This document shows, piece by piece, positions 1 to 10,164 of a stretch of DNA of 64,000 nucleotides (position 1 is its first letter; every line of letters starts with the position of its first letter). The translations under genes were made by a program, and so were the position numbers. The notes beneath the pieces were generated by a model. That model did no database searches. It was not told the origin of the DNA and worked only from the letters and a program-made list of their open reading frames with translations. Source of the DNA: Ottowia sp. SB7-C50 (GTDB taxonomy: Bacteria > Pseudomonadota > Gammaproteobacteria > Burkholderiales > Burkholderiaceae_C); contig NZ_CP136995.1 in assembly GCF_033110285.1 (NCBI RefSeq), positions 1,674,001 through 1,738,000 of the forward strand, given 5' to 3'.

Positions 1-362
1 TCACCGAGACATCGGGCACCTTCATCAACGCCGAGGGCAGGGTGCAGAGCTTCCACGCCGTGGTCAAGCCGCAGGGCGATGCCCGTCCGGGCTGGAAGGT
101 GCTGCGCGTGCTGGCCGACATGCTGGGCGTGGTGCAGCCACCCTACGAGAGTTCGCAGGAAGTGCTGGCGCAGGCGCTCGGCGGCGCGGGCGTGGGTCAG
201 GTGCCCCCGTCCAGGCTGTCCAATGGCACGTCGGCGGCACCGCGCGTGCAAACCCAGTCGGTCGACCTGCCGATGGTGGGGATCTACCAACTCGACGGCA
301 TTGTCCGGCGCGCCCCGTCGCTGCAGCAGACCGCCGACGCGCGTGAAGGAGCGGTCGCATGA
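1..362 (+). CDS. nuoG: NADH-quinone oxidoreductase subunit G, C-terminal end (partial)
   Basis: Only the last 119 codons are in the window, reading from base 3. NuoG is the large iron-sulphur and molybdopterin-fold subunit of the peripheral arm of complex I. The visible part begins [18 protein letters not shown], the conserved sequence near the end of the molybdopterin-oxidoreductase-like domain where it says that the protein keeps its identity as NuoG, and ends in a short variable tail. The TGA stop overlaps the ATG of nuoH (ATGA, 359-362), which fits translational coupling in the nuo operon. The identification rests on this motif and on the perfect nuoH-N order that follows. The iron-sulphur ligands lie upstream of the window and cannot be checked. 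Confidence 0.93.
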   Translation, partial: TETSGTFINAEGRVQSFHAVVKPQGDARPGWKVLRVLADMLGVVQPPYESSQEVLAQALGGAGVGQVPPSRLSNGTSAAPRVQTQSVDLPMVGIYQLDGIVRRAPSLQQTADAREGAVA

Positions 363-1435
363 TCGACGCTTTGTACAACGGTGGGTTGCACCTGTTCGCG
401 GGCACGTGGTGGACAGGCGCCACCTGGCCCGTCGTCTGGATCCTCATCAAGATTGTCGTGCTGCTGCTGCCCCTGATGGGTGCCGTGGCCTACCTGACAC
501 TGTGGGAACGCAAGCTGCTCGGCTTCATGCAGGTGCGGCACGGGCCGAACCGCACCGGGCCGTGGGGTCTGCTGCAACCCATCGCCGACGCGGTCAAACT
601 GCTGACCAAGGAAATCATCCGCCCGACCGCCGCCAACAAGCCGCTGTTCTTCCTGGGTCCGTTGATGGCGATCATGCCGGCGCTGGCGGCCTGGGTTGTC
701 ATTCCCTTCGGGCCGGAAACCGCCTTGTCCAACGTCAACGCGGGGCTGCTGCTGGTCATGGCCATCACCTCGATCGAGGTCTATGGCGTGATCATCGCGG
801 GCTGGGCTTCCAACTCCAAGTACGCGTTTCTGGGTGCCCTGCGCGCGTCGGCGCAGATGGTCAGCTACGAGATCGCGATGGGCTTCTGCTTCCTGGTCGT
901 GCTGATGGTGTCCGCCAGCATGAACATGACGGACATCGTGCTGGGCCAGGCCAAGGGCATGTTCGCCGACAAGGGCTTGAACTTCCTGTCGTGGAACTGG
1001 TTGCCGCTGCTGCCGATCTTCGTGGTCTACCTCATCTCGGGCGTCGCCGAAACCAACCGCCACCCGTTCGACGTGGTCGAGGGCGAGGCCGAAATCGTTG
1101 CCGGCCACATGGTCGAATATTCGGGCATGGGTTTTGCCACCTTCTTCCTGGCCGAATATGCCAGCATGTGGCTGGTGTCCATCCTGGGCGTCACCATGTT
1201 CCTGGGCGGCTGGCTGCCGCCGTTCGCTGCGCTGGATTTCATTCCTGGCTGGATATGGCTCGGCATCAAGACCTTCGTGGTGGTGTCGATGTTCATCTGG
1301 ATCCGCGCCACGTTCCCGCGCTTCCGTTATGACCAGATCATGCGTCTGGGCTGGAAGATTTTCATTCCGGTGACTCTGGTCTGGCTGATTCTGGTGGGGT
1401 TCTGGCTCATCAGCCCCTGGAACATCTGGCACTGA
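359..1435 (+). CDS. nuoH: NADH-quinone oxidoreductase subunit H
   Basis: This 358-residue polytopic membrane protein is the complex I subunit that joins the membrane arm to the peripheral arm and lines the quinone-binding cavity. The family signature [12 protein letters not shown] is at residues 44-55, followed by the conserved [13 protein letters not shown] loop to about residue 70. The second signature, [15 protein letters not shown], lies near residue 225-240 and carries the acidic residues that are important in the quinone cavity. Length is normal for the family (about 325-360). The ATG overlaps the nuoG stop by four bases, and nuoI follows after a 15-base gap. It belongs to one long operon running through nuoN. 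Confidence 0.98.
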   Translation: MIDALYNGGLHLFAGTWWTGATWPVVWILIKIVVLLLPLMGAVAYLTLWERKLLGFMQVRHGPNRTGPWGLLQPIADAVKLLTKEIIRPTAANKPLFFLGPLMAIMPALAAWVVIPFGPETALSNVNAGLLLVMAITSIEVYGVIIAGWASNSKYAFLGALRASAQMVSYEIAMGFCFLVVLMVSASMNMTDIVLGQAKGMFADKGLNFLSWNWLPLLPIFVVYLISGVAETNRHPFDVVEGEAEIVAGHMVEYSGMGFATFFLAEYASMWLVSILGVTMFLGGWLPPFAALDFIPGWIWLGIKTFVVVSMFIWIRATFPRFRYDQIMRLGWKIFIPVTLVWLILVGFWLISPWNIWH

Positions 1436-1450
1436 TCGGCAGGGTTTGTC

Positions 1451-1960
1451 ATGGCTTCCGTCGCTGCATCACCTTTTTCCATTCGAGATTTCTTCAAGAG
1501 CTTCATGCTCGTGGAGTTGTTCAAGGGCATGGCTCTCACGGGCCGGTATGCCTTCGCCCGCAAGGTTACGGTTCAATTCCCCGAAGAAAAGACGCCCTTG
1601 TCGCCGCGCTTCCGCGGCCTGCACGCGCTGCGCCGCTATGAAAACGGTGAAGAACGCTGCATCGCCTGCAAGCTGTGCGAAGCCGTGTGCCCGGCCGTGG
1701 CTATCACCATCGAAGCCGGCGAGCGCGAAGACGGCTCGCGCCGCACGACGCGCTATGACATCGATCTGACCAAGTGCATCTTCTGCGGCTTCTGCGAAGA
1801 GAGCTGCCCGGTCGACTCGATCGTCGAGACGCACATCTTCGAATACCACGGCGAAAAGCGCGGTGACCTGTACTTCACCAAGGACATGCTGTTGGCCGTC
1901 GGTGACCGCTACGAACCCGAAATCGCGGCGGCGAAGGCGGCCGACGCCAAGTACCGCTGA
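1451..1960 (+). CDS. nuoI: NADH-quinone oxidoreductase subunit I
   Basis: This is the 169-residue ferredoxin-like subunit carrying iron-sulphur clusters N6a and N6b, the last electron carriers before N2. Two complete 4Fe-4S motifs are visible: Cys70, Cys73, Cys76, Cys80 ([12 protein letters not shown]) and Cys109, Cys112, Cys115, Cys119 ([12 protein letters not shown]). The N-terminal segment ([20 protein letters not shown]) is typical of betaproteobacterial NuoI and contains the amphipathic stretch that lies against the membrane. It sits between nuoH and nuoJ in the operon, with the usual length of about 160-170 residues. Confidence 0.98.
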   Translation: MASVAASPFSIRDFFKSFMLVELFKGMALTGRYAFARKVTVQFPEEKTPLSPRFRGLHALRRYENGEERCIACKLCEAVCPAVAITIEAGEREDGSRRTTRYDIDLTKCIFCGFCEESCPVDSIVETHIFEYHGEKRGDLYFTKDMLLAVGDRYEPEIAAAKAADAKYR

Positions 1961-1994
1961 AACCGGCTGGCAGATTCACCAACAGAACAAACCC

Positions 1995-2666
1995 ATGGAC
2001 GCCAAGACCGGCTTTTTCTACCTGTTTGCCCTGGTGATGCTGTTTTCAGCATTCCGGGTCATCACCGCACGCAACCCGGTGCATGCGGTGCTGTTTCTCA
2101 TGCTCGCGTTCTCGCAGGCCGCCGGTGTCTGGCTGCTGCTCAAGGCCGAGTTCCTGGCCATCGTGCTGGTGCTCGTGTACTTGGGTGCGGTGATGGTGCT
2201 GTTCCTGTTCGTCGTGATGATGCTCGACATCCATATCGACAGCCTGCGACAGGGTTTCTGGCGGCACTTTCCGCTGGCGTTGCTGATCGGCGGCGTGGTC
2301 ACACTGGAGATGGCGATGGTGTTGTTCGGTGGCTTCCGCACCAGCGACGCGCCGGTGGTGCCCGAAACGGTGACCAATGCGGCCGGGCAGGTGGTTCAAT
2401 ATTCCAACGCCAAGGCGCTCGGTACGCTGCTCTATACCAAGTACCTGTATCCGGTTGAGATCGCCGCGGTGCTGCTGCTGATCGCCATGGTCACCGCGAT
2501 CGCGCTGACCCTGCGTGAGCGCAAGGACAACAAGAAGGTGGCTGAATCCCGCCAGGTTCGCGTGCGCGCGGCAGACCGCGTCGAGATCGTGAAGATCGCG
2601 CCGACCCGGGCGCCATTGCCTGTCGAACCGGCGCCCGAGGCGCCTGCGCAGGAGGCCAAGAAATGA
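1995..2666 (+). CDS. nuoJ: NADH-quinone oxidoreductase subunit J
   Basis: This is the membrane subunit J of complex I, 223 residues. I start it at the ATG at 1995 ([17 protein letters not shown]), because the open frame upstream only re-reads the end of nuoI in another frame. About five transmembrane helices are visible. The conserved third helix segment [25 protein letters not shown], which carries the pi-bulge helix important in quinone-coupled movement, lies around residues 52-76. A charged, Ala/Pro-rich cytoplasmic tail of about 45 residues after the last helix is longer than in E. coli but usual in Burkholderiales. The stop overlaps the nuoK start (ATGA). Confidence 0.96.
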   Translation: MDAKTGFFYLFALVMLFSAFRVITARNPVHAVLFLMLAFSQAAGVWLLLKAEFLAIVLVLVYLGAVMVLFLFVVMMLDIHIDSLRQGFWRHFPLALLIGGVVTLEMAMVLFGGFRTSDAPVVPETVTNAAGQVVQYSNAKALGTLLYTKYLYPVEIAAVLLLIAMVTAIALTLRERKDNKKVAESRQVRVRAADRVEIVKIAPTRAPLPVEPAPEAPAQEAKK

Positions 2667-2971
2667 CCCTGACCCTGGCACATTACCTGACCCTGGGCGC
2701 AATACTTTTTGCGATCTCGGTGGTCGGCATCTTTCTCAACCGCAAGAACATCATCGTGCTGTTGATGGCCATTGAGCTGATGTTACTGGCCGTCAACATG
2801 AATTTCGTGGCGTTCTCGCATTATCTGGGTGACATGCACGGGCAGGTGTTCGTGTTCTTCATCCTGACGGTGGCGGCAGCCGAATCTGCGATCGGTCTGG
2901 CTATCCTGGTGCTGCTGTTCCGCACGCGCGACAGCATCAACGTGGACGAACTGCATTCGCTGAAGGGTTAA
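2663..2971 (+). CDS. nuoK: NADH-quinone oxidoreductase subunit K
   Basis: This 102-residue protein with three transmembrane helices is the MrpC-like subunit of the complex I membrane arm. The motif [20 protein letters not shown] (about residues 28-47) contains the first buried glutamate of the proton channel. The second is in helix III ([14 protein letters not shown]), so both essential acids are present. Length matches the family (about 100). It is translationally coupled to nuoJ by a four-base overlap and followed seven bases later by nuoL. Confidence 0.97.
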   Translation: MTLTLAHYLTLGAILFAISVVGIFLNRKNIIVLLMAIELMLLAVNMNFVAFSHYLGDMHGQVFVFFILTVAAAESAIGLAILVLLFRTRDSINVDELHSLKG

Positions 2972-2978
2972 CAAGCGC

Positions 2979-4997
2979 ATGAGTCAAGTCCTTTCTGCAT
3001 CAACGCTGCTGGCGGTGCCTCTCGCGCCGCTGGCAGGCTCGCTGTTCGCGGGCATCCTGGGCACGGCATTCGGTGGCAACCGGGTTGGCCGCGCCGCGTC
3101 GCACACTGCCACCATTCTGGGTGTGCTGATTGCCTTCGTGCTCTCGGCGCTCACCTTGAACAGCGTCATCGTCGACGGCGCCCGCTTTGACCAGACGCTT
3201 TATCAGTGGATGGTCATCGGTGGCCTGAAGATGGAAGTCGGGTTTCTCATCGACAGCCTCACCGCGACGATGATGTGCGTCGTGACCTTCGTGTCGCTGA
3301 TGGTGCACATCTACACCATCGGCTACATGGCAGAAGACGACGGCTACAACCGGTTCTTCTCCTACATTTCGCTGTTCACGTTCTCGATGTTGATGCTCGT
3401 GATGAGCAACAACTTCCTGCAACTGTTCTTTGGCTGGGAAGCCGTGGGCCTGGTGTCCTACCTGCTGATCGGGTTCTGGTTCAACCGACCGACGGCCGTG
3501 TTCGCCAACATGAAGGCTTTTCTGGTCAACCGCGTGGGTGACTTCGGCTTCATCCTGGGCATCGGCCTGATCGCCGCGTACGCCGGCACGCTGAACTATG
3601 GCGAGGTATTTGCCAAGTCCGGCGAACTGGCCAAGCTGGGCTTTCCCGGCACCGACTGGTTGCTCATCACCGTCATCTGCATCGGCCTGTTCATCGGCGC
3701 CATGGGCAAGTCGGCGCAATTCCCGCTGCATGTCTGGCTGCCGGATTCGATGGAAGGCCCCACGCCCATCTCTGCGCTGATTCACGCAGCCACGATGGTG
3801 ACGGCGGGCATCTTCATGGTGGCGCGCATGTCGCCGTTGTTCGAGCTGTCCGACACCGCGCTCAACTTCATCCTGATCATCGGCGCCATCACGGCCCTGT
3901 TCATGGGCTTCCTGGGCATCATCCAGAACGACATCAAGCGCGTCGTCGCCTATTCGACCCTGTCGCAGCTGGGCTACATGACGGTGGCGCTCGGTGCGTC
4001 GGCCTATTCGGTGGCGGTGTTCCACCTGATGACGCACGCGTTCTTCAAGGCACTGCTGTTCCTGGCCGCGGGTTCGGTCATCATCGGCATGCACCACAAC
4101 CAGGACATCCGCTGGATGGGCGGCCTGCGCAAGTACATGCCCATCACCTGGCTGACTTTCCTCATCGGTTCGCTGGCCCTGATCGGAACGCCGTTCTTCT
4201 CGGGCTTCTATTCCAAGGACGCCATCATCGAGGCGGTGCATGCCAGCCATCTGCCGGCCGCGGGCTTTGCGCACTTTGCCGTGCTGGCGGGCGTCTTCGT
4301 CACGGCGTTCTACTCGTTCCGTCTCTACTTCCTGGTGTTCCACGGGAAGGAGCGCTACGACCTCAACCCCGACGCGCACCACGACGACCACGGCCACGGC
4401 CATGGGCATGACGAGAAGCCCCATGAAACGCCGTGGGTGGTGTGGCTGCCGCTGGTGCTGCTCGCCATTCCGTCCGTCGTCATTGGCGCCATGACGCTCA
4501 TGCCCATGCTGTTTGGCAGCTTCTTCAAGGGCGTTATCCATGTCGACGCCGCGCGCCATCCGGCCATGGCAGAACTGGCGCATGAGATCCATGGCTGGAT
4601 TCCGATGGCCCTGCACGGGTTCTCCACCGCGCCTTTCTGGCTCGCGCTGGCCGGGGTGGTCGCGGCCTACTACATGTACCTGATCAATCCCGCCTTGCCG
4701 GCAGCGATCAAGCGGATGTTCCAGCCGATCTATACGCTGCTCGACAACAAGTACTACCTCGACTGGATCAACGAGAACATCCTTGCCCGCGGCGCACGCA
4801 TGCTGGGTACGGGTCTGTGGAAGGGCGGCGACCGCGGCCTGATCGATGGCCTGCTGGTCAATGGCTCATGGAAGGTGGTGGGCTGGGTGTCGGGCGTCGT
4901 GCGTCGCCTGCAGTCCGGTTATCTCTACCACTATGCGCTGGTGATGATCCTGGGCATCTTCGTGCTGATGACGTACTTCGTCTGGCTCAACAAGTAA
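2979..4997 (+). CDS. nuoL: NADH-quinone oxidoreductase subunit L
   Basis: This antiporter-like distal subunit of the complex I membrane arm has 672 residues, slightly above the usual 610-620. Typical features are GWEAVGLVSYLLIGFW near residue 150 (glutamate of the proton channel), the WLPDSMEGPTPISALIHAATMV motif near 250, and the long C-terminal lateral helix HL followed by a final transmembrane helix. A His-rich insert (DAHHDDHGHGHGHDEKPH, about residues 465-483) falls in a loop between late helices and accounts for part of the extra length. Betaproteobacterial NuoL proteins often vary here. The gene sits between nuoK and nuoM with short spacers. Confidence 0.98.
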   Translation: MSQVLSASTLLAVPLAPLAGSLFAGILGTAFGGNRVGRAASHTATILGVLIAFVLSALTLNSVIVDGARFDQTLYQWMVIGGLKMEVGFLIDSLTATMMCVVTFVSLMVHIYTIGYMAEDDGYNRFFSYISLFTFSMLMLVMSNNFLQLFFGWEAVGLVSYLLIGFWFNRPTAVFANMKAFLVNRVGDFGFILGIGLIAAYAGTLNYGEVFAKSGELAKLGFPGTDWLLITVICIGLFIGAMGKSAQFPLHVWLPDSMEGPTPISALIHAATMVTAGIFMVARMSPLFELSDTALNFILIIGAITALFMGFLGIIQNDIKRVVAYSTLSQLGYMTVALGASAYSVAVFHLMTHAFFKALLFLAAGSVIIGMHHNQDIRWMGGLRKYMPITWLTFLIGSLALIGTPFFSGFYSKDAIIEAVHASHLPAAGFAHFAVLAGVFVTAFYSFRLYFLVFHGKERYDLNPDAHHDDHGHGHGHDEKPHETPWVVWLPLVLLAIPSVVIGAMTLMPMLFGSFFKGVIHVDAARHPAMAELAHEIHGWIPMALHGFSTAPFWLALAGVVAAYYMYLINPALPAAIKRMFQPIYTLLDNKYYLDWINENILARGARMLGTGLWKGGDRGLIDGLLVNGSWKVVGWVSGVVRRLQSGYLYHYALVMILGIFVLMTYFVWLNK

Positions 4998-5015
4998 GGA
5001 AGAGCGAGAATAAAA

Positions 5016-6491
5016 ATGGGTTGGTTGAGCCTCGCCATCTGGACGCCGATCGCATTCGGCGCCGTGTTGCTGTTGCTGGGTCGAGAGAGACAGGCACAGC
5101 TCGTGCGCTGGATCGCGCTGATCGGGTCGCTGGTCAGTGTGCTGGTCACGCTGCCCCTCTACAGCGGCTTCCGTCTGGGCACCGCTGCAATGCAGTTCGT
5201 TGAAAAGTCGGTCTGGATTCCGCGCTTCAACGTCAACTATCACCTCGGCGTGGACGGCATCTCGCTGTGGTTCGTGCTGCTGACGGCCTTCATCACCGTC
5301 ATCGTGGTGATTGCCGGCTGGGAAGTGATCCAGCAGAAGGTCAACCAGTACATGGCGGCCTTCCTGATCCTGTCGGGGCTGATGATCGGCGTGTTCTCCG
5401 CGCTCGATGGCGTGCTGTTCTATGTGTTTTTCGAGGCGACCCTGATTCCGATGTACCTGATCATCGGTATCTGGGGCGGGCCGAACAAGATCTACGCGGC
5501 GTTCAAGTTCTTCCTCTACACCTTGCTGGGGTCGTTGCTCACGCTGGTGGCGTTCATCTACCTGTACACCCGCTCGGGCGGCAGCTTCGACATTCTCACG
5601 TGGCAAACCCTGCCGCTGTCCGGCACGGCGCAGACGCTGCTGTTCTTCGCGCTGTTCGCTGCATTCGCCGTCAAGGTGCCGATGTGGCCGGTGCATACCT
5701 GGTTGCCCGACGTCCACGTCGAGGCGCCGACCGGTGGTTCCGCCGTGCTGGCCGCCATCATGCTGAAGCTGGGCGCCTACGGTTTCCTGCGTTTCTCGCT
5801 GCCGATATTGCCCGATGCATCGCGCGAATGGGCGTGGTTGATGATTGCACTGTCGCTGATTGCCGTGATCTACGTGGGTCTGGTGGCGCTGGTGCAGCAG
5901 GACATGAAGAAGCTGGTGGCGTACTCGTCGGTGGCCCACATGGGCTTCGTCACGCTGGGCTTCTTCATCTTCAACGACATGGGCATTACCGGCGGTCTGA
6001 TTCAGATGATCGCCCACGGCTTCGTGTCGGGCGCCATGTTCCTTTGCATCGGCGTGCTGTACGACCGCGTGCACTCGCGGGAGATTGCCAGCTACGGCGG
6101 GGTAGTGAACACCATGCCGCGCTTCACGGCCTTCGCGCTGCTGTTTGCCATGGCCAACTGCGGGTTGCCGGGCACCGCGGGCTTCGTGGGCGAATGGATG
6201 GTGATTCTGGGCGCCGTCAAGGCCAACTTCTGGATCGGTGTCGCGGCCGCCACGGCCTTGATTTCGGGCGCCGCCTACACGCTGTGGATGTTCAAGCGCG
6301 TGTACCTGGGCCCGATGGTCAATGACGACGTGCGCAAGCTCACCGACATCAATGGGCGCGAATTCCTGATGCTGGCGCTGCTGGCGATTGCCGTGCTGTG
6401 GATGGGCCTGTATCCCAAGCCCATCACCGACGTGATGGACGCCTCGGTGGCCAACCTGATTAAGCAGGTGGCGGTATCCAAGCTGAATTGA
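5016..6491 (+). CDS. nuoM: NADH-quinone oxidoreductase subunit M
   Basis: This 491-residue antiporter-like subunit of the complex I membrane arm has about 14 transmembrane helices. The segment [20 protein letters not shown] (around residues 136-155) contains the essential proton-channel glutamate. [22 protein letters not shown] (near 225-245) and [13 protein letters not shown] (near 300) are the conserved discontinuous-helix and lysine regions. Length is normal. The start is preceded by a modest purine-rich site (AAGAGCGAGAA), and the stop lies 12 bases before the preferred nuoN ATG. Confidence 0.98.
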   Translation: MGWLSLAIWTPIAFGAVLLLLGRERQAQLVRWIALIGSLVSVLVTLPLYSGFRLGTAAMQFVEKSVWIPRFNVNYHLGVDGISLWFVLLTAFITVIVVIAGWEVIQQKVNQYMAAFLILSGLMIGVFSALDGVLFYVFFEATLIPMYLIIGIWGGPNKIYAAFKFFLYTLLGSLLTLVAFIYLYTRSGGSFDILTWQTLPLSGTAQTLLFFALFAAFAVKVPMWPVHTWLPDVHVEAPTGGSAVLAAIMLKLGAYGFLRFSLPILPDASREWAWLMIALSLIAVIYVGLVALVQQDMKKLVAYSSVAHMGFVTLGFFIFNDMGITGGLIQMIAHGFVSGAMFLCIGVLYDRVHSREIASYGGVVNTMPRFTAFALLFAMANCGLPGTAGFVGEWMVILGAVKANFWIGVAAATALISGAAYTLWMFKRVYLGPMVNDDVRKLTDINGREFLMLALLAIAVLWMGLYPKPITDVMDASVANLIKQVAVSKLN

Positions 6492-6502
6492 GGACTTTGG
6501 AG

Positions 6503-7990
6503 ATGATTGACAGATTCAGTTGGGTGGCCATCTATCCGGAAATCGTGTTGCTGGTCATGGCGTGCGTGATCGCGCTCATTGACCTCCTTGACCACAGTCC
6601 GAGGCGCACCTCGGCCTATGTGCTGGCGCTTCTCACGCTGCTGGGCGTGGCCGGCCTGACGGGCATGTATGCGGCGGGTGGGCAGACCATCTACGGGTTC
6701 GACGGCCTGGTGGTGAGCGACCCCATGGCCAACTGGCTTAAATGCTTCTCGGCCTTGGCGATGCTGGTCACGTTCATCTATGGACGTAGATATGTGACCG
6801 AGCGCGGCATGCTGCGCGGCGGCGAATGGTATGTGCTGGGCCTGCTGTCCTTGCTGGGCGCGTTCGTGATGATCGCGGCCAACAACCTGCTCCTGCTGTA
6901 TCTCGGCCTCGAATGCCTGACGCTGGCCAGCTACGCGATGGTCGCACTGCGCCGTGACCATGCCGTGTCGGTCGAGGCCGCCATGAAGTACTTCGTGCTG
7001 GGAGCCATGGCGTCGGGCTTCCTGCTGTACGGCCTGTCCATGCTCTACGGCGCCACCGGCACGCTGGACATTGGCGGACTGTTCAAGGCCGTATCTTCCG
7101 GGCAGATCCGGCACACCGTGCTGGTGTTCGGACTGGTGTTCGTCGTAGCTGGCGTGGCGTTCAAGTTCGGTGCCGTGCCTTTCCACATGTGGATTCCCGA
7201 CGTGTATCAAGGCGCACCCACGGCGGTCACGCTGATGATCGGCGCGGCGCCCAAACTGGCGGCGTTTGCCATGGCGATCCGCCTGCTGGTCGAAGGCCTG
7301 TTGCCGCTCGCCTTCGACTGGCAGCAGATGCTGGGCCTGCTGGCCATCGCGTCGCTGCTCATCGGTAACCTGGCGGCCATTGCGCAAACCAACATCAAGC
7401 GCATGCTGGCGTATTCGACAATCTCCCACATGGGCTTCGTGCTGCTGGGTCTGATGGCGGGTGTGGTCAATGGCAACGCGCTGGCTGCGGCCAATGCGTA
7501 CAGCTCGGCCATGTTCTACGTCGTGACCTACGTACTGACCACGCTGGCGGGTTTCGGCGTCATCCTGCTGCTGTCGCGCGAGGGGCATGAGAGCGAGGAG
7601 ATCGCTGACTTCGCCGGACTCAACAGCCGCAGCCCGCTGTACGCCGGCATCATGGCGATTTGCCTGTTCTCGATGGCAGGGCTGCCGCCCTTGGTGGGTT
7701 TCCAGGCCAAGCTGTCGGTGCTGCAGGCACTGGTCAGCACGGGGCAGGGCGCCTACATCGGGCTGGCCGTGTTCGCCGTCATGATGTCCTTGATCGGCGC
7801 GTTCTACTACCTGCGCGTCATCAAGGTCATGTACTTTGACGATCCGGTGTCCGACGCCGCCCTCGATGCGCCGATGGACATGCGTGCCGTGCTCACGGCC
7901 AACGGCGCGTTGCTGCTGATTCTGGGCATCCTGCCTGGCGGATTGATGGCGCTGTGCGCCAAGGCCATCGTGCAGATGCTGGCCACCTGA
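6503..7990 (+). CDS. nuoN: NADH-quinone oxidoreductase subunit N
   Basis: This is the third antiporter-like subunit and the last gene of the complex I operon. I chose the ATG at 6503 ([17 protein letters not shown], 495 residues) over an in-frame TTG at 6488, because GAGGA at 6490-6494 gives a ribosome site with an 8-base spacer to the ATG. Conserved regions are [17 protein letters not shown] (proton-channel glutamate), [21 protein letters not shown], and [14 protein letters not shown]. Around 14 helices are predicted by eye and the length is typical. The next gene starts two bases after the stop, so transcription may continue into the three small genes downstream. Confidence 0.97.
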   Translation: MIDRFSWVAIYPEIVLLVMACVIALIDLLDHSPRRTSAYVLALLTLLGVAGLTGMYAAGGQTIYGFDGLVVSDPMANWLKCFSALAMLVTFIYGRRYVTERGMLRGGEWYVLGLLSLLGAFVMIAANNLLLLYLGLECLTLASYAMVALRRDHAVSVEAAMKYFVLGAMASGFLLYGLSMLYGATGTLDIGGLFKAVSSGQIRHTVLVFGLVFVVAGVAFKFGAVPFHMWIPDVYQGAPTAVTLMIGAAPKLAAFAMAIRLLVEGLLPLAFDWQQMLGLLAIASLLIGNLAAIAQTNIKRMLAYSTISHMGFVLLGLMAGVVNGNALAAANAYSSAMFYVVTYVLTTLAGFGVILLLSREGHESEEIADFAGLNSRSPLYAGIMAICLFSMAGLPPLVGFQAKLSVLQALVSTGQGAYIGLAVFAVMMSLIGAFYYLRVIKVMYFDDPVSDAALDAPMDMRAVLTANGALLLILGILPGGLMALCAKAIVQMLAT

Positions 7991-7992
7991 GA

Positions 7993-8301
7993 ATGAGTCA
8001 ATCGGTTTCGATCTGGCTGCTCATTCTGCTGGCATTCGTTGCCGCCAACCTGCCGTTCGTCAACCAACGCCTGTTGACCGTGGTGCCGCTCAAGGCACCG
8101 GTCAAGAACCTGGCCTGGCGGCTCGCTGAATTGCTGTTCTGGTATGCGGTCGTCATCGGTATCGGCATGGCGATGGAGCGCGCGGTGGGGCAGAACCAGT
8201 CGCAAGGCTGGGAGTTCTACGCCGTCACCGGCGCCATGTTCCTGACGCTGGCGTTTCCGGGCTTCGTCTATCGCTATCTGGTGCGCCGGGGCGGCCGATG
8301 A
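7993..8301 (+). CDS. DUF2818 family small membrane protein
   Basis: This is a 102-residue protein starting MSQSVSIWLLILLAFVAANLPF, with about three hydrophobic helices (residues 5-22, 46-62 and 72-90) and the motif NLPFVNQRLLTV near residue 19. It matches what I know of the DUF2818 family, which is restricted largely to Burkholderiales and sits directly after nuoN there. Its function is unknown; the location suggests a role in complex I assembly or membrane insertion, which is inference only. It starts two bases after the nuoN stop and its end overlaps the next start (ATGAGCG at 8298). Confidence 0.8.
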   Translation: MSQSVSIWLLILLAFVAANLPFVNQRLLTVVPLKAPVKNLAWRLAELLFWYAVVIGIGMAMERAVGQNQSQGWEFYAVTGAMFLTLAFPGFVYRYLVRRGGR

Positions 8302-8888
8302 GCGACCATCTGGCCGAGGTTCGCGTCGACGGGCGCGAAGTCCTCAAAGGGCACTTTCTCCACGCCTTCTGCGATCAAGTCAGACTGCCCGATGGCACAA
8401 CGGCACAGCGCGAATACGTTGTTCACCCCGGCGCGGTGATGATCGTGCCGTTGCTGCAGACGGCCACGGGTTCGACCGAATTGGTGCTGGAGCGGCAGTA
8501 TCGCTACCCTGTGCAGCAGGTGATGGTGGAGTTTCCCGCCGGCAAGCTCGATGCCGGCGAAACCACGCTCCGCTGCGCCCAGCGCGAGCTGCGTGAAGAA
8601 ACCGGGTACACCGCCCGTGAATGGGCGCGTGCCGGCGTGCTGCATCCCGTAGTGTCCTACTCGACCGAATTCATCGAGATCTGGTTTGCCCGCGACTTGC
8701 AAGCGGGCGAACGCCGTCTGGACGAGGGCGAGTTTCTCGATGTGTTCACCTTGCCCGTCCACGAATTGATTGCCTGGTGTCGCGATGGCCAGGTCACCGA
8801 CGCCAAGACGCTTATTGGGGCGCTCTGGCTGCAGAACGTGCAAAGCGGCGCCTGGAAGCTGGATTGGCAGGCAGCGGTGCCCGACTGA
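8298..8888 (+). CDS. NUDIX hydrolase, ADP-ribose pyrophosphatase type
   Basis: This 196-residue protein has a full NUDIX box (GX5EX7REUXEEXGU): G-KLDAG-E-TTLRCAQ-RELREETGY, at about residues 82-104. Family members of this size and with the sequence VEFPAGKLDAGE before the box usually hydrolyse ADP-ribose to AMP and ribose 5-phosphate, acting on nucleotide-sugar pyrophosphates in the cytoplasm. It overlaps the preceding DUF2818 gene by four bases and is followed four bases later by a DUF1178 gene, so the three are probably co-transcribed with nuo. Substrate is inferred, because NUDIX subfamilies cannot be resolved by eye. Confidence 0.88.
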   Translation: MSDHLAEVRVDGREVLKGHFLHAFCDQVRLPDGTTAQREYVVHPGAVMIVPLLQTATGSTELVLERQYRYPVQQVMVEFPAGKLDAGETTLRCAQRELREETGYTAREWARAGVLHPVVSYSTEFIEIWFARDLQAGERRLDEGEFLDVFTLPVHELIAWCRDGQVTDAKTLIGALWLQNVQSGAWKLDWQAAVPD

Positions 8889-8892
8889 CGCC

Positions 8893-9366
8893 ATGAAAGT
8901 GCTCGACCTTCAATGCACGCACGGCCATGCTTTCGAGGGCTGGTTTTCGTCCGAGGACGACTTTCAGGACCAGCTCACGCGGCAGTTGCTGGCGTGCCCG
9001 ATGTGCGGCGACAGCCAGGTCGTGAAGCTGCCCAGCGCGCCCCGGCTTAACCTGGGCTCGACGACCGCGCCGGCCACACCGTCGGCTCCCCCGTCCGCAG
9101 TACCGACCGAACGTTCCACGGCAGCGGTCATGCCAGCTGCGGCGATGCAGGCCGCCTGGCTGCAAATGGTGCGTCGCGTGGTGGCGTCTACCGAGGACGT
9201 GGGCGAACGCTTTGCCGAAGAGGCGCGCCGCATGCACTACGGCGAAGCGGCGGAGCGGGGGATTCGGGGCCAGGCCTCCATCGAGCAGACGGAAGAATTG
9301 CTGGACGAAGGCATTGTCGTGCTGCCGCTGCCTTTGCCGCCCGGCTTCAAGGACACGCTTCAGTAA
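8893..9366 (+). CDS. DUF1178 family protein
   Basis: This is a 157-residue soluble protein beginning MKVLDLQCTHGHAFEGWF. The paired CTHGH and CPMCG motifs (about residues 8-12 and 36-40) look like a zinc-ribbon-type N-terminus; both, together with the phrase EGWFSSEDDF, are the hallmark of DUF1178. A Pro/Ala/Thr-rich linker (about residues 58-80) separates this from a C-terminal helical part. The family has no assigned biochemical function. The start ATG at 8893 follows the NUDIX stop by four bases. It is the last gene of this plus-strand run. Confidence 0.82.
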   Translation: MKVLDLQCTHGHAFEGWFSSEDDFQDQLTRQLLACPMCGDSQVVKLPSAPRLNLGSTTAPATPSAPPSAVPTERSTAAVMPAAAMQAAWLQMVRRVVASTEDVGERFAEEARRMHYGEAAERGIRGQASIEQTEELLDEGIVVLPLPLPPGFKDTLQ

Positions 9367-9378
9367 CTCTTGGTCTTG

Positions 9379-9404
9379 GTCGCCCTGCGAGGACGGCAGG
9401 GGCG
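9379..9404. terminator. possible bidirectional terminator between DUF1178 and fnr genes
   Basis: A GC-rich inverted repeat, CCCTGC (9383-9388) and GCAGGG (9396-9401), lies in the 54-base gap between two convergent genes. There is no clear T-tract on either side, so a termination role is inferred mainly from position. Confidence 0.3.
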
Positions 9405-9420
9405 GTGTGATGGCAGTCGC

Positions 9421-10140
9421 TCAGGCGCACGCCGGCGCGTTGACGATGGCGCGCAGCGCTTCCGTATCCACAATGCGCACGTGGCGCTGCTTCACTTCGA
9501 CGATGCCTTCCTCGGCAAACTTCGAGAACGTGCGGCTCACGGTTTCGAGCTTCAGCCCCAGGTAGCTGCCGATTTCTTCGCGGGTCATCCGCAGCACCAG
9601 TTCGCTCTGGGAAAACCCGCGCGCATGCAGCCGCTGAACCAGGTTCAGCAGGAAGGCGGCCAGGCGCTCTTCGGCGCGCATGCTGCCCAGCAGCAGCATC
9701 ACCCCGTGCTCACGCACGATCTCGCGGCTCATGATCTTGTGTACATGCGTCTGCAGGGCCGGCACCTGGCGCGACAACTCCTCGATGCGGTCGTACGGCA
9801 TGACGCAGACTTCGGCGTCTTCCAGCGCCACGGCATCGCACGTATGTCGGTCGCCCACGATGCCGTCGAGGCCGATGATTTCTCCGGCCATCTGGAAGCC
9901 TGTCACCTGATCGCGGCCGTCCTCGGTGGCGATGCAGGTCTTGAAGAAGCCCGTGCGAATGGCATACAGCGCATTGAAAGTATCGCCGTTGGAGAACAGC
10001 GGCGATCCCCGCTTGATCTTGCGCCGCGTGGCGACCAGGTCGTCCAGCTTGCCCAGGTCGTCGCCCGACAGACCCATCGGCATGCATAGCTCGCGCAGGT
10101 TGCAGTTGGAGCAGGCGACTTTGATGGTTTGCGGCGTCAT
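9421..10140 (-). CDS. fnr: FNR/CRP-family oxygen-sensing transcriptional regulator
   Basis: This 239-residue regulator has a cyclic-nucleotide-binding fold followed by a winged helix. Cysteines at positions 10, 13 and 19 (ACSNCNLRELC) plus Cys112 (AEVCVMPY, aligning with E. coli Cys122) are the expected four ligands of an oxygen-labile 4Fe-4S cluster. The recognition helix reads MTREEIGSYLGLKLETVSRTF, with the E..SR residues that contact TTGAT half-sites. I chose the ATG at 10140 because a likely FNR box lies 25-38 bases upstream and would be inside the gene if the earlier start were used. It is divergent from hemN, a classic FNR target. It should switch on anaerobic haem synthesis and respiration. 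Confidence 0.92.
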   Translation of the reverse strand: MTPQTIKVACSNCNLRELCMPMGLSGDDLGKLDDLVATRRKIKRGSPLFSNGDTFNALYAIRTGFFKTCIATEDGRDQVTGFQMAGEIIGLDGIVGDRHTCDAVALEDAEVCVMPYDRIEELSRQVPALQTHVHKIMSREIVREHGVMLLLGSMRAEERLAAFLLNLVQRLHARGFSQSELVLRMTREEIGSYLGLKLETVSRTFSKFAEEGIVEVKQRHVRIVDTEALRAIVNAPACA

Positions 10141-10164
10141 GCGGGCACGTGGGCAAGGTGGATC

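Noticed and set aside
3000..4616. A 538-codon minus-strand frame opposite nuoL
   Set aside because: His/Gln/Arg-rich antisense translation of a conserved membrane protein gene; not a plausible protein.
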